Notes under the pieces: model-generated
The model's input: the letters and a program-made list of their open reading frames with translations, nothing else
Databases searched by the model: none
Told to the model about the DNA's origin: nothing
Virus record (IMG/VR): IMGVR_UViG_3300021964_000158
Location: 1-41,593 of that record
Direction: 5' to 3' (one strand)
DNA length: 41,593 nt
DNA from: a virus
Shown: positions 29,852 to 36,354 of the stretch, one piece after another
Numbering within the stretch: the stretch's first letter is position 1
How the letters are laid out: the number at the start of each line of letters is the position of its first letter
Made by a program: the position numbers and the translations under genes

Positions 29852-31473
29852 TGGTATTGCATTTCTACCATCTTTTCATGTAGAAGTTGTTGCGCTAAAC
29901 CATTACGAAGACCACGCTTAGATTCAGGTAGTTGTTCTGTGTTATACATTTGTGCGTCCGGATAGTAACCTCCGGTTAGTGAAACACCATAAGTATCGAA
30001 CCCCGGTGTATAATTTATAAGAGCGAGGACCTGGGCTTGCAATGCTTTTTGTGCTGCCATGTTTGCAGCACCGGCCATATCATTAGCAAGGTTCTTTGCT
30101 TTTTCGGCAACTAATTTTTTCATTTTTTCTCTTTTTGAGTCTTTTGCGTCAGCATCATTCCCAGACGACTGTTCGGATTCAGATCCCCCTTCGCCACCAT
30201 CTTCGGAACTATTAGAGGTTGATTCCTGTCGTCCGTCTTCATTATCGTCCCCTCCTGAACCCATTGCGAGCTCCACATCACTACTGGACTCGGTTTCTTC
30301 TGTATCATCATTAGCACTTTCCGTCTGCGTTGTTTCTACTATTTCCTGTACAGGTTCACTTACAGTCACTGTGACTGTAGGAGTTGTTTCCTGTAAGATT
30401 TCATTCACAATTGGATCATCAACTAATTTAGGTTGTGTTAATTCAGCAACAGGATCTGACACTGTTACCGTTGGTGTGGTTGTTTCTGCATGATGACTTT
30501 CATCTTCAGTTGCTGTGGTATCGGGTATCAAACTTAATACATATTCTTCATATCCAGGACAACCCGGGTCATACAATGTGTCTAACGAACACTGCTGTGC
30601 AAAATACGCTTCTGCATAACCTGGGCATGTTGTATCATAAAAAGGATCTAAAGAACACTGTTGGTCAAAATATGCCTGAGCATATCCTGGGCAACCGCTA
30701 TCATATAATGCATCTATTGAACATTGTTGATTGTAATATGCTGTCTGGTATCCGGGACACCCAGAATCGTATAAAGGATTAGCAGCGCAGTTTAATTCAT
30801 ATTGTTGTTGAGCATACGCCTCTGCATATCCTTCACAAGATGGGTCATATAGCGGATTACTATAACATTGGTCAACAGAATAAATCAATTGAAAAGATGA
30901 ATTACCAACATCGAATTCTGGGCCATAATAACCTGCCCAAAATCCAATATCATCACCTTCTGCTCTAATGATAATTTTGTCTACATTGCTTCCTGGAATT
31001 TGTTTGTTAAATAACTCAGTCCCGCTAAAAGTTGTCCAACTGTAGTGCCCATCATAGTTATGCTGTTTTCCCCATACTTCATTTCCGTTTGCATCATACA
31101 ATCTAACTGAGATTCGCATATAATCATCACCGTCATTTTGTTCAGAATTGGTATCAAAGTTCTTGAGACGCCAACTATACCTGTACCCATCGAGATTGAT
31201 GCCTGCATTTCTTAATGCTTGCTCTAATGCAATCTGCCATCTAAGAACGCCTCCGCCATATCCCCAGTATGCTGTATCACCGTCCCAATTAGGAATATTG
31301 CCGCCACTGTAACCGTTCCAGCAGTCTACACCTGGCGTACAGTTGTTATAGCTTCCTTCAATATCTGATGGGTTGAGTAGATTGCTTGTCTCGTCTGCTC
31401 GTGCTTTATTATAAAAGCAAAAGCAAAAGGCCAAGACCACCAATACCCATAACAGCACCTTTGAGCTTGTCAT
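29848..31473 (-). CDS. Secreted Cys-repeat protein with carbohydrate-binding-like domain
   Basis: A 541-residue protein with a Sec signal peptide (VLLWVLVVLAFCFCFYNKARA, cleavage near residue 26). Residues 30-200 are beta-rich and aromatic (YSWRLKNFDTNSEQND, VRLYDANGNEVWGKQ), like a jelly-roll or lectin fold. Residues 203-313 hold five tandem units of about 22-26 residues, each with C-x8/9-C and the core LYDxxCPGYxxAY. Residues 320-450 are a Ser/Glu/Thr-rich linker. The C-terminus is a basic then amphipathic helix. It starts inside the upstream gene (65-base overlap). The role is unknown; surface exposure or a virion appendage are possibilities. Confidence 0.75.
   Translation of the reverse strand: MTSSKVLLWVLVVLAFCFCFYNKARADETSNLLNPSDIEGSYNNCTPGVDCWNGYSGGNIPNWDGDTAYWGYGGGVLRWQIALEQALRNAGINLDGYRYSWRLKNFDTNSEQNDGDDYMRISVRLYDANGNEVWGKQHNYDGHYSWTTFSGTELFNKQIPGSNVDKIIIRAEGDDIGFWAGYYGPEFDVGNSSFQLIYSVDQCYSNPLYDPSCEGYAEAYAQQQYELNCAANPLYDSGCPGYQTAYYNQQCSIDALYDSGCPGYAQAYFDQQCSLDPFYDTTCPGYAEAYFAQQCSLDTLYDPGCPGYEEYVLSLIPDTTATEDESHHAETTTPTVTVSDPVAELTQPKLVDDPIVNEILQETTPTVTVTVSEPVQEIVETTQTESANDDTEETESSSDVELAMGSGGDDNEDGRQESTSNSSEDGGEGGSESEQSSGNDADAKDSKREKMKKLVAEKAKNLANDMAGAANMAAQKALQAQVLALINYTPGFDTYGVSLTGGYYPDAQMYNTEQLPESKRGLRNGLAQQLLHEKMVEMQYQ
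30535..30867 (-). repeat. Five tandem Cys-containing coding repeats
   Basis: Coding repeats within the secreted protein with period 66-78 bases. The conserved protein core is QQC..D.LYD..CPGY..AY. Cys residues are spaced 10, 16, 10, 12, 10, 12, 10, 12 and 10 apart, which suggests one disulphide per unit. Confidence 0.85.
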
Positions 31474-31954
31474 TTCTTCTTTGTTCCTGTTCTATTTCAG
31501 TCGGTTTTAACTCTGGGTTTTTTATCCAAAGTTCGGCTGCCTCGGGCCCAATCTTACCCATAAACGGACAAGGTGTACCTGCCATTTCCATTGCACTAAA
31601 GACCCTTGGATCGCCACACATTACGGAAACTGCCGCAACTTTCATACCCATATCATAAAGTGTCTTAGCATTTTTCAAACGCTCACAGTTTAAATCTCGA
31701 ACTGTGCTGCCACCAGAAATTCCCAGGATCTGTGTTTGAACAGCACCTGACATTCCTACGGTACATAAGTCCGAGTTAGACGAATTGATTGATGGTGAGA
31801 TGGCGGAAGGCGGCGGAGACTTAACAGTTGTCTCTGCTTTGGTCGTTGAATTAACTGTTGAATTAGATGTGGAATCTGTTACAATTGCATCTTCTGCAAA
31901 TGCAGTAGTCGCAAACAGACTCATACTCATAACAATGAGTAGCTTTTTAAACAT
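31409..31954 (-). CDS. Exported protein with C-terminal hydrophobic segment
   Basis: A 181-residue protein, first gene of the minus cassette. The signal peptide is LLIVMSMSLFATTAFA. A Ser/Thr-rich linker follows, then a domain with four Cys (CTVGMSG, NCERLK, MCGDP, PCPFMG). A C-terminal transmembrane segment GAVMGIGGLGLLLLLL ends the protein. That last segment is encoded by DNA that also encodes the signal peptide of the next gene in another frame. Likely periplasmic with a membrane anchor. Function unknown. Confidence 0.72.
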   Translation of the reverse strand: MFKKLLIVMSMSLFATTAFAEDAIVTDSTSNSTVNSTTKAETTVKSPPPSAISPSINSSNSDLCTVGMSGAVQTQILGISGGSTVRDLNCERLKNAKTLYDMGMKVAAVSVMCGDPRVFSAMEMAGTPCPFMGKIGPEAAELWIKNPELKPTEIEQEQRRNDKLKGAVMGIGGLGLLLLLL

Positions 31955-32009
31955 TTTTCTCCCCTATTTTAGTGTAGAGCATAGCGAAGAAAAAGTCAAT
32001 CTACAGTTG

Positions 32010-32017
32010 TATTTATA
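32010..32017 (-). promoter_or_regulatory. T4-type late promoter for the minus-strand cassette
   Basis: On the minus strand the sequence reads TATAAATA, 56 bases before the first gene of the cassette. The GGGGAG ribosome site precedes that ATG. It is divergent from the sigma70-like promoter at 32055. Confidence 0.68.
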
Positions 32018-32054
32018 AAAAACTAAGTATTTAAAAAAAATAAATAAAAAACGG

Positions 32055-32083
32055 TTGACACACACTTCATAGACATGTATAAT
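32055..32083 (+). promoter_or_regulatory. Consensus sigma70-like promoter
   Basis: AAACGGTTGACA with -35 at 32055-32060, 17-bp spacer, perfect TATAAT at 32078-32083. Drives the SleB-type hydrolase gene. Confidence 0.88.
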
Positions 32084-32112
32084 CCTATTATCAAGTAAAA
32101 AGGAATGAACTA

Positions 32113-32736
32113 ATGTCTAAATTATTGCAACTTTCATGCAACATTATGACAGGATTTTGTGTATTAGGTATTGCTTATCTATTTTACGTATTACCTGCTG
32201 AACCTGAAAATAATACTACAACTATTCCTATATCTGAAATCAAAGTAAAAACTTTAAAACCAATTGAACCGGAGCCTATTATTGTTAATCGGTTTTCCAG
32301 AGAAGAACTTGAGTGTTTAGCACTAAATATTTACCATGAAGCCCGTAATGAATCCCAATTAGGACAAGAAGCGGTTGCGTGGGTAACTCTTAATCGCCTT
32401 AACCATGAAGATTATCCGGACACTATTTGTGGTGTTGTGAAACAAGCGAAGTATTCTAAATGGTGGAAAGAGGTAAAAGGGAAGGATGTTCCCCTTAGGA
32501 ATAAATGTCATTTCTCGTGGTATTGTGACGGAAAAAGTGACACCCCTCGAGAGCAAATGCAATGGGAGATGGCACAAAGTATTGCTTTCTATATCACAAC
32601 GATTTATGGTACATCAAAAGATCCCACAAAAGGTTCAATTATGTACCATGCCAATTATGTTAATCCGTATTGGGCCGCCCATTATGAAAAATTAGCGAAT
32701 ATCGGTACGCATATCTTTTACGGAGAAAGTATATAA
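32113..32736 (+). CDS. SleB-type cell-wall hydrolase, putative endolysin
   Basis: A 207-residue protein of the cell wall hydrolase SleB family (PF07486), which cleaves peptidoglycan glycan strands. Residues 10-28 form a signal anchor (IMTGFCVLGIAYLFYVL). The domain has LECLALNIYHEARNESQLGQEAVAWVTLNR near residue 74 with the catalytic Glu in HEAR, then CHFSWYCDG and KGSIMYHANYVNP...IGTHIFYG. The N-terminal anchor would let it reach the periplasm through Sec, like a signal-arrest-release endolysin. It is read from an early-type promoter, which is odd for a lysis enzyme, although late read-through is possible. Confidence 0.87.
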   Translation: MSKLLQLSCNIMTGFCVLGIAYLFYVLPAEPENNTTTIPISEIKVKTLKPIEPEPIIVNRFSREELECLALNIYHEARNESQLGQEAVAWVTLNRLNHEDYPDTICGVVKQAKYSKWWKEVKGKDVPLRNKCHFSWYCDGKSDTPREQMQWEMAQSIAFYITTIYGTSKDPTKGSIMYHANYVNPYWAAHYEKLANIGTHIFYGESI

Positions 32737-32739
32737 ATA
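32732..32739 (+). promoter_or_regulatory. T4-type late promoter for the APS kinase-to-bilin operon
   Basis: Exact TATAAATA overlapping the stop of the SleB gene, 33 bases before the kinase ATG. It is the only promoter I see ahead of the run of coupled genes from 32772 to 35723. Confidence 0.65.
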
Positions 32740-32771
32740 AAAATATGTTCAACTTATAATATGGAGTGATT

Positions 32772-33206
32772 ATGAAGATTTTGATCTTTGGTCTCCCTGG
32801 TTCTGGCAAATCAACTTTGGCGGAACCTTTTTCAAAATTAATTGGAGGCGTTTGGATTAACGCTGACCAAATTAGAGAAAGATATAACGACTGGGACTTT
32901 ACTCCTGAAGGTCGTATTAGACAAGCCCAACGTATGAAACATCTAGCGGATGGCGTTGTGATGGCAGGTAAAATTGCTGTTGCAGATTTCGTATGTCCAA
33001 CTGAACAAGCACGGGCTGAATTTGATCCAGATTTTACTGTCTGGATGAATACCATCGATGAAGGTCGGTTTGAGGATACAAATAAAATGTTTGTACCTCC
33101 TCAGAAGGTTGACTATAAAGTCGAAGGCTGGTTTGACGATACCCACGAACAACTTGTCAATGTCATTAGTAAATATATGAAACGAAATACCGATGGAGAA
33201 AGTTGA
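32772..33206 (+). CDS. cysC: Adenylylsulfate (APS) kinase-like protein
   Basis: A 144-residue P-loop kinase; ATG 32772 with ATGGAG upstream is preferred over an in-frame GTG at 32766. The P-loop is GLPGSGKS (residues 7-14). INADQIRERYNDWDFTPEGRIRQAQRMKHLAD matches the APS-kinase substrate region (D-x-x-R...F-S/T-x-x-x-R). The C-terminal part has DFTVWMNTIDEGRFEDTNKMFVPP, the family's 'TI..GR..DTN..F..P' block. It would phosphorylate APS to PAPS, the sulfuryl donor for sulfotransferases. The chain is shorter than bacterial CysC (about 200 residues), so substrate should be tested. It overlaps the DUF2061 gene. Confidence 0.8.
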   Translation: MKILIFGLPGSGKSTLAEPFSKLIGGVWINADQIRERYNDWDFTPEGRIRQAQRMKHLADGVVMAGKIAVADFVCPTEQARAEFDPDFTVWMNTIDEGRFEDTNKMFVPPQKVDYKVEGWFDDTHEQLVNVISKYMKRNTDGES

Positions 33207-33408
33207 AAAGAAAAGGCATCTCGCTAAGGCCGTAACTTGGCGTATTATCGCATCAGTGACAACTGCATTAATTGCTTGGTATTTTGGATTACCTCCTAAA
33301 GCAGTTGGGTTTGTATTTGTTGCTGATTTAATAATTAAATTTGTATTATACTATGCACATGAAAGGGTATGGTATAGACATATAAAATTTGGATTAAGCA
33401 AGGAATGA
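33193..33408 (+). CDS. DUF2061 small membrane protein
   Basis: A 71-residue protein of the DUF2061 family: KRHLAKAVTWRIIASVTTALIAWYFG followed by a second hydrophobic helix (AVGFVFVADLIIKFVLYYAHERVWYRH). Two membrane helices are predicted. Function is unknown. I recall DUF2061 genes near sulfate-activation genes in bacteria, which agrees with the APS kinase immediately upstream (14-base overlap). Confidence 0.83.
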   Translation: MEKVEKKRHLAKAVTWRIIASVTTALIAWYFGLPPKAVGFVFVADLIIKFVLYYAHERVWYRHIKFGLSKE

Positions 33409-33412
33409 GGAA

Positions 33413-33883
33413 ATGTTTTCATTTGATGTAGAAAGCATCACTAAAGGCATTGGAGTAGTTACAGCGACATTTGCGTTGATTGGTGGTGGTTATACCCTAT
33501 ATGATAAACTAGGAATTGAAGATCCTATTTTGAAATGGGCACCGGAATATTTTTCGGTGACAGATGGTGAAACAGATGATGATTTTAAAGTTGTAGTTGC
33601 CCGTGAAAAGTTAAGGGACGATTGCAAAGTTGTTGATTTTAGATTAGAGGTTAGAGATAGTGAGTTTGTAGTGCATAATGCAATACCTAGTATCACTAAA
33701 TTTTCAGGCCCGGCAAACGATAAAATAGATAAATTTGCATATTATTTTAATATTGAAAATGATGAAGATGTTGAAATAGGCGAAGCAACTCTATTAGCTC
33801 ATATTGATTATGAGTGCCCGGAAGGACCAGTAATTGTTAACTATCCGGACCACGAAAATCTAAGATTTATGATTACGAACTAA
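33413..33883 (+). CDS. Membrane-anchored hypothetical
   Basis: A 156-residue protein with a hydrophobic N-terminal segment (IGVVTATFALIGGGYTLY) and a beta-rich soluble domain containing two Cys. A similar 'membrane helix plus beta domain' architecture is common in marine phage genomes. Function unknown. It lies 4 bases after the DUF2061 stop. Confidence 0.65.
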   Translation: MFSFDVESITKGIGVVTATFALIGGGYTLYDKLGIEDPILKWAPEYFSVTDGETDDDFKVVVAREKLRDDCKVVDFRLEVRDSEFVVHNAIPSITKFSGPANDKIDKFAYYFNIENDEDVEIGEATLLAHIDYECPEGPVIVNYPDHENLRFMITN

Positions 33884-33895
33884 AGGAGATAATAT

Positions 33896-34297
33896 ATGTT
33901 TGATTGGAAAAAACCAACGGTGCAGATGTTGGGTAGGTGGCAACCTTGGCACGAAGGACACCGTGAATTGTTTAAACGTTGCCATGCAAAGACAGGCCAA
34001 GTTGTTATCATGTGTCGGCAAGTTCCAGAAGATACAGAAGCAAATGAATTGGTGCCCGGTCAAGATGATAACCCATTTGGTTTTCAAGAAGTGTTTAAGC
34101 GTATCGCTCTTGATTTGAAACAAGAAGGTTATGAACTTAACGTAGATTTTGTTATTCAAAAGGTTCCCAATATTGTAGATATTTCTTATGGTCGTGGAGT
34201 AGGTTATACCTTTACAGAGCATGACTTGGGCAAGGAAATGCATGATATCTCGGCAACAAAAATTAGAGCTCAAATGCGTGAGGATGGAGATTTATAA
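33896..34297 (+). CDS. HxGH nucleotidyltransferase (cytidylyltransferase-like)
   Basis: A 133-residue Rossmann-type nucleotidyltransferase. MLGRWQPWHEGHRELFKRC carries the HxGH ATP-binding motif (HEGH), and EMHDISATKIRAQMRE carries the ISxTxxR motif. The best guess is an adenylyl- or cytidylyltransferase. Candidates include NadM-like, a CTP-dependent lipid/sugar enzyme, or an ATP-sulfurylase-like step before the APS kinase; ATP sulfurylase shares this fold and the HxGH motif, but this protein is far shorter. A GGAGATAA site precedes it, and it shares a base with hemO (TAATG). Confidence 0.78.
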   Translation: MFDWKKPTVQMLGRWQPWHEGHRELFKRCHAKTGQVVIMCRQVPEDTEANELVPGQDDNPFGFQEVFKRIALDLKQEGYELNVDFVIQKVPNIVDISYGRGVGYTFTEHDLGKEMHDISATKIRAQMREDGDL

Positions 34298-34821
34298 TGT
34301 CACTCAAAGAATTAACCTGGGAAAACCACAAAAAAGCAGAACGTAAAAAGTTTGCTTCTGTTTTAATGTCGGGTGATATTGAGCCTGAATTATATTTTAA
34401 ATATCTTACAAATCAATTTCTAATGTATTCTGTGCTAGAACAAAAAATTGATTTAGAATCTTTAGGACTCAATGACATTCGAAGATCCAGTTTAATTCTG
34501 CAAGACATGATGGAATTAGGATTCCATACAGGTGATGTTAACAATTATTCACTCCCTGTGGCAAAAGATTATATTCAGTATATCAGCACAATGACTTCTG
34601 AACAATTAATACCTCATATGTACGTAAGACACTTTGGCGATATGTATGGCGGCGCAATGATTCAGAAAAAAGTTCCGGGTTCTGGCTCAATGTATGAGTT
34701 TGAGAATAAGGAAGAATTAAAAGAAAAAGTGAGAGCGCTTTTAACCGATGATATGGCAGATGAGGCAAACAAATGCTTTGAGTATGCTATTCGATTATTT
34801 GAGGAATTGATGGATGAGTAA
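34297..34821 (+). CDS. hemO: Heme oxygenase
   Basis: A 174-residue helical protein of the heme oxygenase family, which opens heme to biliverdin, CO and iron. The proximal ligand is expected to be His11 in LTWENHKKAER. The distal helix carries YVRHFGDMYGGAMIQKKVPGSG (GDMYGG at 114-119, equivalent to the GDLSGG of HO-1). It is shorter than cyanobacterial HO1 at both ends, as phage versions can be. It overlaps the bilin reductase gene by 8 bases, so the two are likely co-translated and act in sequence. Confidence 0.88.
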   Translation: MSLKELTWENHKKAERKKFASVLMSGDIEPELYFKYLTNQFLMYSVLEQKIDLESLGLNDIRRSSLILQDMMELGFHTGDVNNYSLPVAKDYIQYISTMTSEQLIPHMYVRHFGDMYGGAMIQKKVPGSGSMYEFENKEELKEKVRALLTDDMADEANKCFEYAIRLFEELMDE

Positions 34822-35509
34822 AATTTGGGATGCATTGATTGATTTAAAGGAGCATTACATTGAAAACTTTGAAAGGCTTGCTAGTGAGTATGAAGAACCC
34901 GGGATGGGAGAGTTTAATCACGCTGACGGCGGCTGGGTTAACCGTACTTGGCGTAGTGACAACTTTAGGCGTGCTCATGTCGATGTTGTAGACGCTCGAG
35001 AATCGCATAAACTGTGGATGATGCATGTTTGTATCTTTCCTCATTATACCAACGATGGTCCTATTTACGGATTTGATGTTATCGCCGGTCCTAACAAGAT
35101 GACCGGAGCCTTCCACGATTTTTCTCCAACGATTGATGATGATAATCAACTTATAAGATGGTTTGCTGGTCGTACAGAAGAATTGAAATGGAATCGAGAA
35201 AGAGAACTACCTGACTGGGCAAAAGAAATCTTTTCAGATGGAATGATGGCTGCGGGTATGGTCAAAGAACAAGCAGAAATTGACCAAGTAGTTAACTTTG
35301 CAAAGCGTACCCTAAGACAGTATACGGATAAAATTGTGTTATACAACGGGCAGATTCAAAGAGAGATGGGCGCTGGAGCGCAGAATAGGTATGCACACTT
35401 CCAGAAACAAAACCCGCACACGCCTCGTGTAATGAAGTCTCTCGGGTTAGATCCGGATGCTGTTGATAAGTTCCAAGAAAAATGTTTGTTCCCAGAAGTG
35501 AAGTTTTGA
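34814..35509 (+). CDS. pcyX: Ferredoxin-dependent bilin reductase (PcyX/PebS-type)
   Basis: A 231-residue protein of the ferredoxin-dependent bilin reductase family. Diagnostic blocks are VCIFPHY, GPIYGFDVIAG with the catalytic-type Asp88, GAFHDFSPT (residues 98-106), RELPDWAKEIFS and QNPHTPRVMKSLGLD near residue 199. These enzymes reduce biliverdin to phycobilins such as phycoerythrobilin or phycocyanobilin. A hemO-pcyX pair from uncultured oceanic viruses of presumed non-cyanobacterial hosts has been described as making phycoerythrobilin, and this gene fits that group better than PcyA. The regiospecificity cannot be read with certainty. No ferredoxin gene is seen in this window. Confidence 0.85.
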   Translation: MSKIWDALIDLKEHYIENFERLASEYEEPGMGEFNHADGGWVNRTWRSDNFRRAHVDVVDARESHKLWMMHVCIFPHYTNDGPIYGFDVIAGPNKMTGAFHDFSPTIDDDNQLIRWFAGRTEELKWNRERELPDWAKEIFSDGMMAAGMVKEQAEIDQVVNFAKRTLRQYTDKIVLYNGQIQREMGAGAQNRYAHFQKQNPHTPRVMKSLGLDPDAVDKFQEKCLFPEVKF

Positions 35510-35510
35510 T

Positions 35511-35723
35511 ATGAATACAGGTTTTTATGGTGTGTTTAAGCAGAAGTATGATATACTTAAAAGAGATCTAGAAAAGGAACTCGAGCTTGCTAAAAGTGAC
35601 CGAAGAAAAGATTGGATGAAAAAGCACATCAAGCAGATGAAGGGTTTAAAAGATACTCTCAAAGAAATGGAAGATCATATGGGACATACCAAATGTCCTA
35701 ACTGCGGACACAAATTGCAATAA
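35511..35723 (+). CDS. Small coiled-coil protein with CPNCGH motif
   Basis: A 70-residue protein starting one base after the bilin reductase stop. A charged helix (YDILKRDLEKELELAK...) leads to a C-terminal CPNCGHKL, half of a zinc ribbon, so it may bind zinc as a dimer. Similar short proteins occur in other phages; function unknown. Confidence 0.68.
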   Translation: MNTGFYGVFKQKYDILKRDLEKELELAKSDRRKDWMKKHIKQMKGLKDTLKEMEDHMGHTKCPNCGHKLQ

Positions 35724-35742
35724 TAAACATTTAAAATAACGG

Positions 35743-35771
35743 TTGACAACTACCAAGCAATAAGTTACAAT
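35743..35771 (+). promoter_or_regulatory. Sigma70-like promoter
   Basis: AACGGTTGACA with -35 at 35743-35748, 17-bp spacer, TACAAT at 35766-35771. The predicted start (about 35778) coincides with the ATG of the next gene. Confidence 0.78.
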
Positions 35772-35776
35772 ATATT

Positions 35777-36076
35777 ATGAATGAATTGAACTACTTTGAA
35801 AAAACTTGGCAATGGATAAAAGATGACTGGCATTCCAATAAATTTAGATTTATTCTTGAACTTGTTGCTTGGGCTATTTCTATTGGGTGTAGCGTTACGA
35901 TGGCTCTTACCGTTCCTGAGCCGCCTCTTATGGTTTTGTATCCTGTATGGATCGCTGGGTGCGGCATTTACGCTTGGGCTAGTTGGACTCGCCGCTCTTT
36001 TGGGATGATAGCAAACTACTTACTCTTGGTCACCATCGACACAGTTGGATTAACAAGAATGTTAATTAATGGTTGA
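35777..36076 (+). CDS. Conserved phage membrane protein, possibly leaderless
   Basis: A 99-residue membrane protein. After a soluble N-terminus (YFEKTWQWIKDDWHSNKFRF) come three predicted helices (FILELVAWAISIGCSVTMALTV, LMVLYPVWIAGCGIYAWASW and MIANYLLLVTIDTVGLTRML). I recall close relatives in marine phages, without known function. The ATG sits about 6 bases after the promoter -10, so the mRNA may have almost no 5' leader. A downstream promoter for the tmRNA begins 3 bases before its stop ends. Confidence 0.72.
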   Translation: MNELNYFEKTWQWIKDDWHSNKFRFILELVAWAISIGCSVTMALTVPEPPLMVLYPVWIAGCGIYAWASWTRRSFGMIANYLLLVTIDTVGLTRMLING

Positions 36077-36106
36077 CAACATACACTTTTTATTGTATTA
36101 TAAATA
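36073..36106 (+). promoter_or_regulatory. Overlapping early-type and late-type promoters for tmRNA
   Basis: GGTTGACA with -35 at 36073-36078 and TATTAT at 36096-36101 (17-bp spacer), with an exact T4 late element TATAAATA at 36099-36106 overlapping the -10. The spacer holds the dyad ATACA/TGTAT. This would allow transcription of the tmRNA throughout infection. Confidence 0.68.
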
Positions 36107-36172
36107 AACATACATTGATGAAGCGATTTGACGCTATTCTGGACGGGGGTGCGATTCCCCCCACCTCCACCA

Positions 36173-36222
36173 TAAACACTCGTAGATGAGATATTGAATC
36201 ACTGCTTGCGAGTGTTTATGAT
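36173..36222 (+). other. Intervening segment excised from pre-tmRNA
   Basis: Lies between the encoded CCA end and the mature 5' GGGGGTG of the coding piece. TAAACACTCG and CGAGTGTTTA form a perfect 10-bp stem, which would bring the two mature ends together for host RNase processing. Confidence 0.8.
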
Positions 36223-36354
36223 GGGGGTGAACAGGTTCGACAGGATTGAAGAGAAGAGTGGAGATGTCCGGCGGAAGCTCGGTTAACGCAACAACCTAAA
36301 GTAAATGCAAACGATAGCAATTACGCACTTGCTGCCTGATTAAGGTAAGCGGGG

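Noticed and set aside
30059-30493. A plus-strand 144-codon Ser/Pro/Val frame opposite the secreted Cys-repeat gene
   Set aside because: Antisense of the Glu/Ser/Thr-rich linker; no expression signals.
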